A DNA stretch of 64,000 bases. Source: Spirometra erinaceieuropaei. Lineage: Eukaryota; Platyhelminthes; Cestoda; Diphyllobothriidea; Diphyllobothriidae. The notes below the pieces were generated by a model. The model was given only the letters and a program-made list of their open reading frames with translations, ran no database searches and was not told the DNA's origin. How positions within the stretch are numbered: position 1 is the stretch's first letter; the number at the start of each line of letters is the position of its first letter. The DNA lies in assembly GCA_902702965.1 (NCBI GenBank), contig CACRXP010000313.1, forward strand, positions 14,704-78,703, given 5' to 3'. Shown here one piece after another: positions 12,405-23,099 of this stretch. The position numbers were made by a program, and so were the translations under genes.

Positions 12405-13680
12405 TGGAAAAAAGAGGCGAAGAGACAGACCAAAGTTCTGGGACCGGTATGTGGATGATACCTGTGTCGATATCGACCGGGATCAACTGCTGGCACTCAG
12501 GGAACGTGCAAATGCAGTCTTTCCCGACAAACAGTTTACGCTGGAGGAGAAAAAGAACAAACAGCTGGCCTTCCTGATTGACCGCGTATGCCGCGTAAAT
12601 TGTGGTAACCCAAAGATCAAAGTGTTCAGCAAAGCAATAAATGCGACGAAACTACTGAACTTCAACATCAACCGCCAAATCAGCCACAAGCACAGTTCTT
12701 TAAGGACGCTTTCTCGGCGTGTCGAAACGCACTGCAGTGAGCCGGATGATAAGATTTCCGAAATACAATACCTCCGACGGGTCTCCGAAACCCAATGGCT
12801 ACTCTCGGAACTTCGTCAGCCGGTGCACACACAAAAGGGACGAAAGGCCTAACCGCACGGACGCCAAATAGTGGCGAGCGCTTCCGTATGTCAAGAACGT
12901 TTCGGAAGCTGTCGGCCGACTTCTCGCACCACATGGGGTTGGAGTTGCACAAAGACCGGAGGCAACCATCATGCGTCAGGTAGTGAAACCGAGAGACACG
13001 CTGCCACGGCAAGAAACGTCTGGGGTCGTTTATCGGATCTGGTGCAGTTGCGGACAAAGCAATTACGTCGGGGAAACCGGAAGACAGCTCCGAACGAGAA
13101 TGGCCGAACACGCTGCAGCGGTACGGAGAAATGACGCCAGCTGTCACGTTGCAGCTCATTCGACGAAGTCAGGCACACATTCAAATTTGAGGAGGCCGAA
13201 ATTCTTGCAAGAGGTGACAACCGTGTAAGGCGTGAGCTGCTTGAGTCATGGTTTACTTACCCCAGTCTATTAACAAGTGCAGTGATCCTCCCATTCAATA
13301 CACCGTGCTGAGACTTCGCCTAGGCGGAGCAATTAACCACGCGGGGAGCGCACAGGTGAACACTTTTCCCAAAGCCAGGTTCGGTGGCTCAGATGGTCGA
13401 GTAATTATCACACCAACATCCAACGCACATGATGAGATTGCCGAAATTAACGACGCAAAGGTCGGCCATCACAGCACGTGCAACAACTCCTGATGAAGGG
13501 TGGGGCCGTGAACATTCATCGGTATGCGGTAGCATGGCGACTACATCCTATAAATACTGCAGCCCCTCATGCATGAACCACCCGTATCTGCGTTGTCTCT
13601 GATGATGGGTTCGAGCAGGAATCCGAAACGTCAGGCTAATAAAGCTCTTGTCCCAGCGATCGTGTCTCCTTCTTCACAGC
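12405..13680 (+). pseudogene. Decayed Penelope-like element: RT 3' half, GIY-YIG, 3' end
   Basis: A 5'-truncated PLE. It enters just before RT motif C (RPKFWDRYVDDT, with YVDD at 12448-12459) and runs open to 12852 with the thumb region (QLAFL, NFNINRQISHK, RVETHCSE, IQYLRRV). A frameshift follows, then the GIY-YIG nuclease at 12971-13228, with VVYRIWCSCGQ, YVGETGR and R-AEHAAAVRR, the conserved core of PLE endonucleases. Another frameshift removes the nuclease C-terminus. The non-coding 3' end (13330-13680) carries the hammerhead-like motif at 13595-13636. It is clearly diverged from the 25-29 kb copy, hence older. Confidence 0.9.
13595..13636 (+). ncRNA. Hammerhead-like motif in PLE 3' end
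   Basis: GTCT (helix I) - CTGATGA - T - GGGTT...AATCC (helix II, 5 pairs) - GAAA - CG - TC - AGGC (helix I, pairs with GTCT through one wobble). The extra T after the CTGATGA box is shared by all PLE copies here. Helix III would be only the self-complementary CG, the dimer-dependent form described for PLE hammerheads. Fold is by eye only. Confidence 0.6.
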
Positions 13681-13989
13681 CTTTGCACAACACAATCGCA
13701 ATATTTAAATAAAGGTATTTAAAAGAAACGACTCCGCCGTCGGGGCTAATGATTCTGGAGCATGACAACGTCCGACCTTACATGATCCGGCACGTCAAAA
13801 TGACCATCAAAAGCTCAAATAAGAGTTCCTGTCTCCTTTACCATCAGAATATCTAAGTTTCCGATCATTTCTAAATCAGCTGAGTGACATTAGGTTTGAT
13901 AACGATGGAGATTCCAAAAACGCACTTAGCAGCTATTTCTATGGCATTAAAAATCGGCTGAGAATGGGAAAGACTCATAAGCAATAGTA

Positions 13990-14195
13990 GATGACCTATC
14001 AGAGTGGCGAGGCACTGATGAATGTCGCTTCGATGAAGGGCTTATGATTCATCTGGTAGATCTCAGTGGTGGACCAGCCGCGCCAGGTGTCTGAGCGCGT
14101 GTTTGTGTTTCCAGTCCCAGCTGGTAGTCAGTCTTATGATTGGCTGAATGAGGGTAAACAAGCCCGATACAGTGCTGTATCAATCTATCCCCAAG
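13990..14195 (+). mobile_element. R2 repeat, partial single copy
   Basis: Similar to the reverse complement of 45286-45490: CACTGATGAA, GACCAGC, GCGCCAGGTG, TTTGTGTTTCC, GATTGGCTGAATGA. About 210 bp of the ~373-bp unit, ending just beyond the hammerhead-like core. No coding capacity; the overlapping 71-residue frame is not a gene. Confidence 0.75.
14138..14185 (+). ncRNA. Hammerhead-like motif of R2
   Basis: GATTGG pairs perfectly (one G-T) with TCAATC as helix I. Between them: CTGAATGA, a GGG...CCC helix II, GATA (GAAA in the other two copies), a small CA-GTGC-TG helix III hairpin, then TA before the cleavage position. The CTGAATGA box has one base more than the CTGANGA consensus, so activity is uncertain. 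Confidence 0.5.
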
Positions 14196-14223
14196 CCTTT
14201 GTCATCTCCTCACTGATGTATGT

Positions 14224-15110
14224 AGCGCGTGGCCGATCTCATGAAATTTTGTCCAAAATTCGATTAGGAATGACTGCCTAGGTGGGGTTGTGATACTGGT
14301 CAGCATTCGACACCGTCCTATAATATTTCGGACTCAGCACGATGTCGGCTTTTGAATGCACTTCCTTTCGACCTCGTGCAGACTCACCTTGGGTGAAAAA
14401 TTGCTACTTAATTAACGTGAATTTTTCACATTGGTTTTCAGTGATCTTATAAATTCAAGTGTATTTTATGGAAAATATGCACAAACATATGCTATCTACA
14501 ACCCGATTGGTAGAAAATCACGTTGTCTTCACGTGGCATAGCCGACGAAAGTGTACATTTGGGTTTTGAAGAAGTTTTCCAATTTCCGAATCATTTTGAA
14601 CCAGATCAGTCGTTGTACTAAAGTTTAGCAATTTTAGTCTACAAGTGCACGCTTTCCGCGTAAGAAAAATCACATATTCCTCTATGCCTTTAGGAAGATA
14701 TCATACGGAGTTTATAAATTTTTGCAATTGGTGCAATCTCACTTGTACATTTCATGAGGAACATTGGAAAACGGATTTGTGCGATACTGTATGTACGGAC
14801 ATCACACGGTCTTGAAAATCTCATTATTGTAGACTTTTATAACCAAAAGACAGCCCTCCTCATGGGAATAAAATGTGAATACAATGTGATTTTCTACTAA
14901 ACGAATAAAAGAAGGCATATTTCTGTGCTTGTTTCTATAAAATATATCTGAATTTATAAAGCCATCGAAAGTCACTGCAAAAAGTGCATTCTACTTAGGT
15001 AGTCGTTTTTTAGCACGTACGGTTTATACAGGAGTGATTAAAAAGGAGTGATTAAAAAGCTGACATTCTGGCGAGTCCGAAATATTGTCATATTATGCCG
15101 GATAAGCAAA
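14224..15110. mobile_element. Foldback element, subfamily 2, 3'-truncated
   Basis: Left end GCGTGGCCGATCTCATGAAA matches the subfamily-2 terminus at 2153 (GTGACTGATCTCATGAAA). Internal blocks TTTCGGACTCAGCACGATGT and the mirrored GAGTCCGAAATATTGTCATA (15084) show the two arms. The outer right arm is lost after about 15110. Confidence 0.75.
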
Positions 15111-15639
15111 TACATGCGAGATACACTTCAAGAAAGTGATGTGCTTTACATGCCAGAAAAACGGAACCGAATTTCATGATACATCTTATATTCATGGACC
15201 TATCCAGACAACAGTTACTAACATACGCGTCTCGTTTAGATAGAAACTCGGGTTTATGCTAGGAAGACGAGTAGCGTTAACCGAGTTACCCCCGTTTTCT
15301 CTTACAATCAGAGTAGATGGGTAGACTTTGTTTCCCTAAGGTTAAGGATTTAAACCACATATTTTGCGCAGCATGTCTGACACCAACTCTGTGAGAAACA
15401 TGTACATGCTGCTAGTTTGGCGACTAGACTTCTCAGTATATCAACTGCACTGAAAATAGATGACAAGTTCTGGTGCACTAAAATGCGACATATTGATGTG
15501 CGAGTTCAGAAATATCTACGAAAATTACGTAAGACTGCTTTCAAGAAGACTCTGAAGGGACACGTCTAATGTCCAGATCGACTGTAAAATGTCATGTTGA
15601 CAACCATTTATATGATGTTATTGCAAAATAAGACAACTC
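15111..15639. other. No recognisable gene
   Basis: AT-rich sequence without long frames or window repeats. Confidence 0.35.
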
Positions 15640-16345
15640 ATAGTATGCGTACATGTTTCGAAACGCCATTCCGACCGTCGCCAACGACGATGTTCACCGC
15701 GTACACCCCAGAAGGGTGAGCGGATGACAGTAATTTGCACGTTACGTAGTTTTAGTGACAGCAGACTTGCACTGCATCTGCCGCATTCTCTCTCCTCCCT
15801 CACCAACCTGGGTCGGCGGTAAGATAATCACGAGAACCGGAGGTAGACTCGGTCGCGGCGGCCAGCAAAGTCAGACAGTCCGCCTACATGTCACACACGG
15901 CCTGCTCCCCGAACAGTTGGACCAGGTTCTTACAGTTGAGTGAGAATGCCACAGAGACCACATTCAAAAGGAGCCATTGAACTTGATTCTCCGTCCTGAA
16001 AAGACTGCATTACCCAGTCAGTTGACAGCCTTCCATAACTGTTAGAGCGTCTTGATAGTTTAAAGTCACGGCAGTTTTTTTAGTCAGGAATACCCTGAAG
16101 TATGGTGAAGATGGATTTCCCAGAGTCGATCTTCCATCCTCTTCCCTCTCCCACGCACCAGCCTACTGTCCGATCCGGTCAGCCATCTGGAGACGGGATT
16201 GGGAGCAAGTGGTTGGTGCGGCGCGGGTCTGCGCCCAGGCGTGCCATTTTACCCCCACTGTGTGGCATTTGATATGGGATACGCAGACTCTGCGCTGCCC
16301 GATTAACACATGCCGTACCTCGGTCTGGCCCGCGTTTTGATCCAA
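15640..16345 (+). repeat. Duplicated module A, copy 1 (unclassified repeat)
   Basis: Matches 16740-17290 over several hundred bases: GCAGACTTGC, CCGGAGGTAGACTC, GGTCGCGG, CACACACGGCCTG, GAACAGTTGGACC, TTGAGTGAGAATGCCAC, then the ACCAGCCTACTGTCCG ... GTGTGGCATTTG block. Pieces also occur at 17300-17700 and 47830-48030, and in reverse at 52300-53690. Class unknown; non-coding as far as I can see. Confidence 0.65.
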
Positions 16346-16739
16346 CGCCTTTATATTTCGAAACTACTAGCCGTCTTGGTCATCGAGCATCCGAGAACCG
16401 TTCAAACCCTTCCCAAGCATGCGCTGCGAGATAAAACACCTCCTCGAAAGGCACGATTCAAAGGCCCACGTCATGAAACCCTCAAATTTCATCGATTTGT
16501 AGAGCCCGTCTCGGTTCACGGTGTCCAAAAAAGTTGGGACAGTAACATCAACCGGTACTAATAAACAGCAGCTTGTGGGACTCGATTTCAAATCGGTCTC
16601 CGAAATAACCCTTATTTCTTTTAGTGTTTTAACTTTGCGCTTTATAAAGATAGACTACGCTTTTAAAGAGGAAAGGTATAATATTTAGAGTCTGGGGCAA
16701 TGTGGTAACTTCGGTCTACCTAAAATTCATTGACAGGTG

Positions 16740-17290
16740 AGCAGGACGATGCCCATTGTGCGCCGCACAGCGTGTTTGGCGCAGGACGATGACTTGTGCA
16801 TGAACTAGCTTTTTATCGATAGCAGACTTGCGCAGCACCTACCGCACTCTCTCCCTCCTCCCTCGGCAACCTGAATCGGTGGCAAGATGGTCAAGCGGGC
16901 CGGAGGTAGACTCTGTCGCGGTGGCTATCAAAATCAGACAGCCCGTCTACGTGTCACACGCGGCCTGGTCACCGAACAGTTGGACCGGGCTCTCACAGTT
17001 GAGTGAGAATGCCACGTAGACGACGTTCAAAAGGAACTATTGACCTTGACTCTTCGTCCTGAGAGGACCGAGTTAGCCAGAGTCGATCTCCCAGTCTCTT
17101 CCCTCTCTTATGCACCAGTCTACTGTCCGAGTTGATCAGTCATCCGGAGATTGGATTGGGCGAAAGTGGCTGGCACGGCGTGAGCCTGTGCCTAGACGTG
17201 CCACGCCACTCTCAATGTGTGGCATTTGTTGTGGGATGTATGAACTCTGCGCTGCACCGATTAATGCCTGCCGTACCCTGATCTGACTTG
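16740..17290 (+). repeat. Duplicated module A, copy 2
   Basis: Diverged direct repeat of 15640-16345, offset about 1.07 kb. The downstream block (CTACTGTCCGAGTTGATCAG ... GTGTGGCATTTGTTGTGGGA) recurs a third time at 17540-17690. Frames crossing it are broken and in different registers between copies, arguing against coding. Confidence 0.65.
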
Positions 17291-17299
17291 CTCGGCACC

Positions 17300-19115
17300 T
17301 GCCGCGCCCTCTCTCCTTCCTCCCCACCTCAGTCCGGTGTCAAGAGAAGGTCAAAAAGACCAGGGACAGAAACGAGCGCAGACAGTTGAGAGGACCGATT
17401 TGTACCATCACTTGGTGGCTTTCAAAACCACAAATTTTCGGGGGCTGGGGCAATTTTAATGTACCTCAGATTTATGATAGTGAAGAATGCTCTGCGGCAC
17501 CGTGGTAAAGGACTCCACAGTATTAACTTCACTCGCTTTTCATTGTTCCATCCACCAGCCCAGTCTCCAAGCCGAAGAGTCATCTGAGGCGGGCATTGGC
17601 TGTAGGTGTTTGGCGCTGCATGAACCTGCACCCAGACGTGCCACCATTTGTTGTGGGATGAGCGGACTCTGCGCAACCTTAGGAACTCCTGTCGGATCCT
17701 AGCATGGTCGCGATGTTGGCCCAGCACACCTTTCGCGTGTTCCCTTGCAAGGGCACGAGTGAAACCTGACGAAACACTCACACCTCATTCAATGCAATTG
17801 GACCGTCCCAATGGATCCGCAACACCGATAAGCATGAGTCGTAAGTCGTACTTGCATCGTATCTGCCGACATGTCCTCTTTCGCCTCCAAATGCTTTCAT
17901 CCAATTGCTGCAACATCATTCAAAAAGTCGTCCGTTATGCGGTCTCAGCTTGCACTGATGGGACATTTAGTGCTATTCAAGGGCTAAGTCAAAAGAAATC
18001 AAAGCTGTTAGTTAAAGCAGAACTTCTGTTTCCTGGACGTTGACCTGAATGTCAATCATCCTTCGGTTTCTTCAGATTCCTTTCGGGTTATACTTATGTT
18101 GCTAGTTTGTTCGATATTTTTGTCATGAAGTTTGGTCGATGAACTATGAAAATTTTGGAAAATTAATATCAAGAAATCACACTCTAAATATTCTTGAAAC
18201 CTTAGGACCATGTTATTGTGTGGCTCGTCTTTCACAAATCCCCGTAAATTCCTTAAGTAGTTTTACAGAAATACTCAATAGTTATTTAAAAGATGCAACT
18301 AAATATTCGAGGATAAATTCGATTTGCCAAAGTTGTTTCAGTAAAAAACAGTTAGCTGCATGTGAATAAAAGGTCTTAGCCTGCAATAATGCATTCTTTT
18401 TAATTTTCTTTTCGATTGCAATGAATAAACCCACAACAAAAAGGTTCCCATGAAATTTAGAGCGCCACAGTAAGTAGATTTCGAAGCGCTTTTTGGTAGT
18501 CAAGCCACCTACCATGGAATATCTTGTGCTTAATGCACGTGCTCCCTCTCTAGTCGGTGTTTCTTGAGCTATGGTAAGGCATGGGCAGCCCATTGCTTCA
18601 AAATGGTCTGTTTAAAAATATGTATGTATTTGTTGATACTAACGCAGTTTGATACATTATGTTATTTTAGCTTTCGCTGCGCCCAACTCGTTCAATTCGT
18701 ACAGAAATATTTGAGCTGATGTTTAAAAAGGTTCAGTGAACAGGTCGTATTCCCTGAAGGGGATGCCGGCTGAAAGTAGAATGACTAACCCTTGAGTATA
18801 TCTGGAAAAACATTCCTGCCGGCTGCCTAACCTAAATTTGAGTTAAACTCGTCTTCTTGGACCCGAAATAAATCAATTTACTGCAGCAGTTATGGTGTTC
18901 TACCCGAGAAAAACTGCCAGATTGTTCAGAAAACACTGGCCGGTTTTTCAACATATTCTCTAAAAAATAAAAGTACTTGCCGTTTTTGCAGGTTTTTATA
19001 CGAAATTGTACAAGCCTAGTAATTAATGCGTATCCTTCAATAACTCTCCTATGATTTCTTTCGAAAAGGAAGAAAGATGAACTGCGACTTCTTTTCTAGC
19101 TTGAGTCCCAATTGA
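17300..19115. other. Module A remnant, then no recognisable gene
   Basis: 17300-17700 holds a third, incomplete module A. The 131-residue frame at 17648-18043 begins in that repeat and has no recognised domain. 18050-19110 is AT-rich without recognised features. Confidence 0.4.
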
Positions 19116-19119
19116 GTGA

Positions 19120-19960
19120 TGCTGCCTCCCAAAAATCCGTTATTATCAACAGAGAGTAATGCGAAGCTCTCGCAAGTGATCGGAGAGTACGGACGTGGTC
19201 TCAGCGATTCCGTAATGGTGGTGGGATCCCTGAAGATAAAGAAGGTAGACGACAGCCGTGCGCTCTTGAAAATAACCTTTTGAAAGCTACCGTTGGACAA
19301 ATGTCCAAGGCAAGCGGTGTCAATACTACAACGGTGCCCTTCCATCTAGCGCAGGTCAGTGAGGCAGAAGGGCTCTATAGTTTGGTCTCGCATAAGCTTA
19401 ATAGAAACCAAAGATTATGGTGTTTTTTATAGTTGTTCGATGTCCTCTCTCCGAAGCTATAATCTTATATTTATTGATCAAATGATGACGCATGAAGAAA
19501 CGTGGATCGTTCATGATAACCTTAAGCGATCAGGGCAACTGCTTGATCGTGGCGAAGCCCCCGAACATTTCAAGGAACCGAGATTCCATTAACAGAAGAC
19601 AATGGTGACGGTCTGGTGGTCTGATAGTAGTGTTATTCATTACAGTTTTCTGGACGCTAATGAGAGCATTACAGCAGAGGATTACTGCAAGCCACCCGAA
19701 AGAATAAATGTTCGCTTGGGAAAAATTATCTCTGCTCCGCAAAAACGCACGGCCACATGTTGCCAGATGAACACCGCCGAAAATCAACGACTTGGGAGAC
19801 GAGACTTTACCACATCTTCCATATTTTCCCGATCTTTCACTCACTAACTACCACTTTTCTGAACATCCAGAATAAAACTGAGGCGGAAGCCGAATTCAAA
19901 GATTTTTAGCACCAGAGCCTCTAAATCTTTATCGAGCGTAAACAGTCTTCTCTATCGATA
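19120..19960 (+). pseudogene. mariner-type transposase relic
   Basis: Fragments in shifting frames read like a mariner (Tc1/mariner superfamily) transposase in order: SQRFRNGG-IPEDKEGRRQP and LLKATV-Q with TTVPFHL (DNA-binding region and linker, about 19190-19330); THEETWIVHDN (19488-19520, normally T-DEKW-YDN, so the first catalytic Asp is replaced by Glu); TVWWSDSSVIHYSFLDANES (19609-19668, highly typical); NARPHVA (19742-19765); LPHLPYFPDLSLTNYHF (19808-19858, typically PHPPYSPDLSPTDYHFF); and a C-terminal FKDFLAPEPLNLYRA. Stops and frameshifts make it inactive. I found no TIRs. It is an unlikely source of transposase for the foldback elements today. Confidence 0.85.
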
Positions 19961-19964
19961 GCAG

Positions 19965-20697
19965 AGACGAACAAATGTCTAGGGATCATAATTTAACTAA
20001 CTTTAACATGTGCTGCGTGTTACCCTTTCCACGAATAGATGCCAGGTCCTGGAATCGACTAGTGTTTTCCGGAAAAACCCTAATAGAAGACAGTGTTTGT
20101 ACGAAAGAATAAAGTGATCTAGCTATGTTCACTTTTTAGAAATCGCTTTAATTTATCGGCGTCTAAAGCGAAAGATCAGTCGTATACCGAATGTTCAGAT
20201 GTAGTCTTTGGAGCTGTCTGGCTCTGGGATAATGTGTCTGTATGATATTAAGCGTCCGCTGTGTGCAGCATCATAGCAGACAGAACAAAAACCAGAGAAA
20301 ACCAGACCTGTGCAAGCAGTTAGATCACGTGTTCAATCTGCAATTGCCCTGGTAATCTCACGCCTCAAGTTACTCCTGACTGTGATTTGTTGTTAACACT
20401 TGTCTACCTCTTTCCTATATGATGCTTATGCGGACGTCTTATCTGATTATTCATTGCCTTGAACTTTGACCTCGCTCGTATGCACTGCCATTCTGTACAA
20501 ATTCATACCGCTGTGCACTTTCATTCGTTACCTATGTTATGCAGAGACGGGCTGCAGTTGAAAAGCCGTCACGAAATTTATTGGCCCCAATAAATTCTGC
20601 TGTGCATGCTTGTTTTCAGAAAAAAAACCGTCAACGCATCCTGCACGGTGACCATTTTCGGTTTAGAATGACGGACCAACGAAATCCGCGGACGGTC
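19965..20697. other. No recognisable gene
   Basis: Sequence between the mariner relic and the short-TIR element; nothing recognised. Confidence 0.4.
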
Positions 20698-21000
20698 AGA
20701 TGTGGTTATGTAGCCCCACCTGAAGTTAACACACCCCAGCCACCTGTAGTACGGGACCGGTGATAAAAGGAGTTATTACAGGTGGAGTCGGGGAACGCAA
20801 AGGTGACGAGGTCAAGTAGTTGTACGCAAAAGAAAAGCCATTGGGAATGAGCGGCTGTACTTTGAGTGGCTGAGAATTAGTATCCCTGACCCCTAACCCT
20901 AGCCCCTAGCCCTGACTTCTAACCCTTACCCCCAGTCTTAACCCCTAGCTCCAACCCTAACAGTACTGTGTCCATCAGGTGGGGCTACATAACCACATCT
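20698..21000. mobile_element. Short-TIR element with perfect 26-bp TIRs and CCCTAA-like core
   Basis: Left AGATGTGGTTATGTAGCCCC plus ACCTGA (20698-20723) is exactly the reverse complement of 20975-21000. Adding the adjacent ACGGT block on both sides the match reaches about 32 bp with one mismatch. The interior (20878-20962) is a C-strand CCCTAA-like degenerate array. 303 bp, non-coding, non-autonomous DNA transposon by structure. I could not identify a clear target duplication. Confidence 0.9.
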
Positions 21001-21645
21001 TACCGTTCGGACTTTGAGTCATAAGAACAGAATCTTCATAAACGGATAAAGACATCCCGTATTCAAACAACTGCTTGTAGCCACCGTCTATGAATCTACT
21101 CTTTAACAGCAACCCTGATCGCAGATTCCAGTGAATGCAGCGTTCATAGCCTTCACCAGAAGTTGCAGTCGTTCCAGATGCTTTGGTCAGGTCACTGAAA
21201 TGGGGAGTTGAGCCGGGATCACCAGATTAGCAATCAGTAGTTCTGCTAATCGTGAGCATTCATGGCCGCGTGTGATTAACGTTCCTCAGTTTGGTCTGAT
21301 TGCATTTTAGAGCATAAGATTTCCTTCCGAGTTCTAGGTGCTGATTGATGCTGAATAAAAAGACAAAAGTGATCATTCCTGTCGTTCGTTGTCAGCCTCC
21401 TAGAATAGTTGATTGCTGGTGACCCCGCGTGATTTGGACTGTGGCCACCACAACAAGTCTTTGAGGGCTTTTTTCAGCTGCGTGTGCCTCGAGTAAGACT
21501 GGATTGTGAAAGTATTTTTGGCAAATTACATGCTGAAACCAGAAGACAGACTGTTTGATGTGAATTTCATGTCTCGAGCTGTGGAAGCATTTAAATATAG
21601 TCTTGAATGTAACGATAACCGGCGGACTATATGAGCACGTAAAAT
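21001..21645. other. No recognisable gene
   Basis: Unique-looking sequence between two mobile elements; no domain or repeat recognised. Confidence 0.35.
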
Positions 21646-21654
21646 ATGCTCATA

Positions 21655-22035
21655 CAGCATCTTATTATCGACAAAGACAAGGGGGACTGGAATGGCCACT
21701 TCTGGCTTATTAGCCATCGTCAGTCAGTCATACCCAACCTCAAAGTGTGGAACACCCGAGGCTCGAACTCGCGACCTGTTGGTTTAGAAGTCAACGCCTC
21801 TTCTCACCGGGCCACGAGCCCCTGGCCCTGTCGGTTTTCGATCGGAAATATACAATGTTAGGGGACGCTCACTGATCGTTCTTACGAAACTCACTTGTTC
21901 CATTGTGCCTTACGGGCTCACTCTCGAGCGCAACCAGCAGCCGCAGAGCGGCGCATGATATAGGCAGAATGGCATTACCGACAAAGACAAGAGAGACTGG
22001 AATGGCCATTTCTGGCTTATTAGCCTTCGTCAGAC
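21655..22035 (-). mobile_element. R1 retrozyme-like element, about 1.2 tandem units
   Basis: Flanked by the 9-bp direct repeat ATGCTCATA (21646-21654 and 22036-22044). On the minus strand it holds one complete 310-bp R1 unit plus about 70 bp of the next unit, so GACAAAGACAAG...CTTATTAGCC appears at both ends. It contains the tRNA-like head (A-box-like TGGCCCGGTGAG, B-box-like GTTCGAGCC; minus strand of 21760-21825) and two copies of the hammerhead-like core (21685-21729 and 21995-22033, the latter cut at the element edge). Non-coding. Confidence 0.85.
21685..21729 (-). ncRNA. Hammerhead-like core of R1
   Basis: Minus strand: CTGACGA - TGGCT-AATA-AGCCA (5-bp helix II; the outermost pair is T-A here) - GAAG - TGGCCA - TT - CCAGTC. 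The GAAA box carries one change and helix I is one pair short of the 50.1-kb copy. Confidence 0.55.
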
Positions 22036-22047
22036 ATGCTCATAAAT

Positions 22048-22670
22048 TATCAGGCCAATCTCATGAAATATAAACCGCAACTCCGAATTTTGTGTTAGAT
22101 TAGAAAAGCTTACTTGAGTGATGTTTGGAGAGTGATTACCATGCAGCATAATTCCAGGATATTTCAGTCATGCCAGGATGTTGACGATGAATGTGCGTAG
22201 TTATAGCGCTTTAAAGAACCTGATATTTAAGTAGCATGAATATCCTTACTGATTTTCCGAGCTTTTATGTAAATATATCTTAAAGTAAAGCTGAAAAAAG
22301 TGCCCTTTTCATGCTCATCTAGTAGAAATCTACGACTTGTTTAAATTATGTACTGAAAGAAAGGTATTTTCAGACGTTAAAATTCTCCTTTGGTTTCCGA
22401 ATAATTTTTGTTCGGCTTGCAGTTGCACTTGTGCGTACGGTTTTCAAACAACACCCTACGCATTTTCCGTGAGAGGGCATTAACATACATCTGTACCCTC
22501 GGAAACGAAAGTCATAAAGTGCCCATAAAATTTCACAATGAGTTTGGCTCATGTTGTTTACTTCATAAGCTGCAATTATAAATGGGCAGTTAAGTTACTG
22601 TATGAATCGGCATTTTACGGTCTCGAAATATGTCATAATTGGAACCTTTGGTAACGATAGGGTGTAGGAC
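22048..22670. mobile_element. Foldback element, degenerate and truncated
   Basis: Starts CAGGCCAATCTCATGAAA (subfamily-2-like end) next to the R1 target duplication and keeps the left arm, the spacer (TTGCAGTTGCACTTGTGCGT on 22420-22440) and part of the right arm (TTTTACGGTCTCGAAATATG at 22613). The outer right arm is missing. Confidence 0.65.
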
Positions 22671-22779
22671 CCACAAGTAGGCGACAACTATAAAAATATA
22701 CCCTGAAATTTAGTGTGACTGTAAATCTCACTTATTATCCACCGTTTCCATTGCTTACAATTTCCTCCCCTGTCGGTAA

Positions 22780-23096
22780 TGCCATTCTGTCTATATCATG
22801 CGCCGCTGTGCGGCTGTTGTTTGGGCTCAAGAGAGAACCCTAAGGCACAACGGAACGAACGAGTCCCGTACTATGATCGGTGACCGCCCCTCTGCCATTG
22901 TATATTCCCGATCGAAACCGACAGGGCAAAGGGCTCGTGGCCAATGGTTAGAGGCGTTGGACTTCTAACTAACAGGTCACGGGGTCGAGCGTCAGGTGTT
23001 TCACACTTCGGGGTTGATTATGACTAACTGACGACGGCTAACAAGCCAGAAATGTCCACTCCAGTCTCCCTTGTCTTTAGTGGTAATACTAGTCTG
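22780..23096 (+). mobile_element. R1 retrozyme-like element, one unit
   Basis: One complete unit in plus orientation: TCGGTAATGCCATTCTG at the start and GGTAATACTAGTCTGCC at the end are the same unit position, so slightly more than one unit is present. The tRNA-like head lies at 22930-23000 (GTGGCCAATGGTTAGAGGCG with B-box-like GGTCGAGCG); the anticodon-loop-like CTTCTAA suggests an Arg-type ancestor (weak). The hammerhead-like core is at 23022-23066. No convincing target duplication was seen. Confidence 0.8.
23022..23066 (+). ncRNA. Hammerhead-like core of R1
   Basis: CTGACGA, GGCT-AACA-AGCC helix II, GAAA, then TGTCCA and CTCCAGTC. Core boxes intact; helix III palindrome and helix I partly degraded. 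Confidence 0.5.
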
Positions 23097-23099
23097 CCT

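Noticed and set aside
17648..18043. 131-residue plus-strand gene
   Set aside because: It starts in a dispersed repeat and shows no recognisable domain; other repeat copies do not keep the frame.
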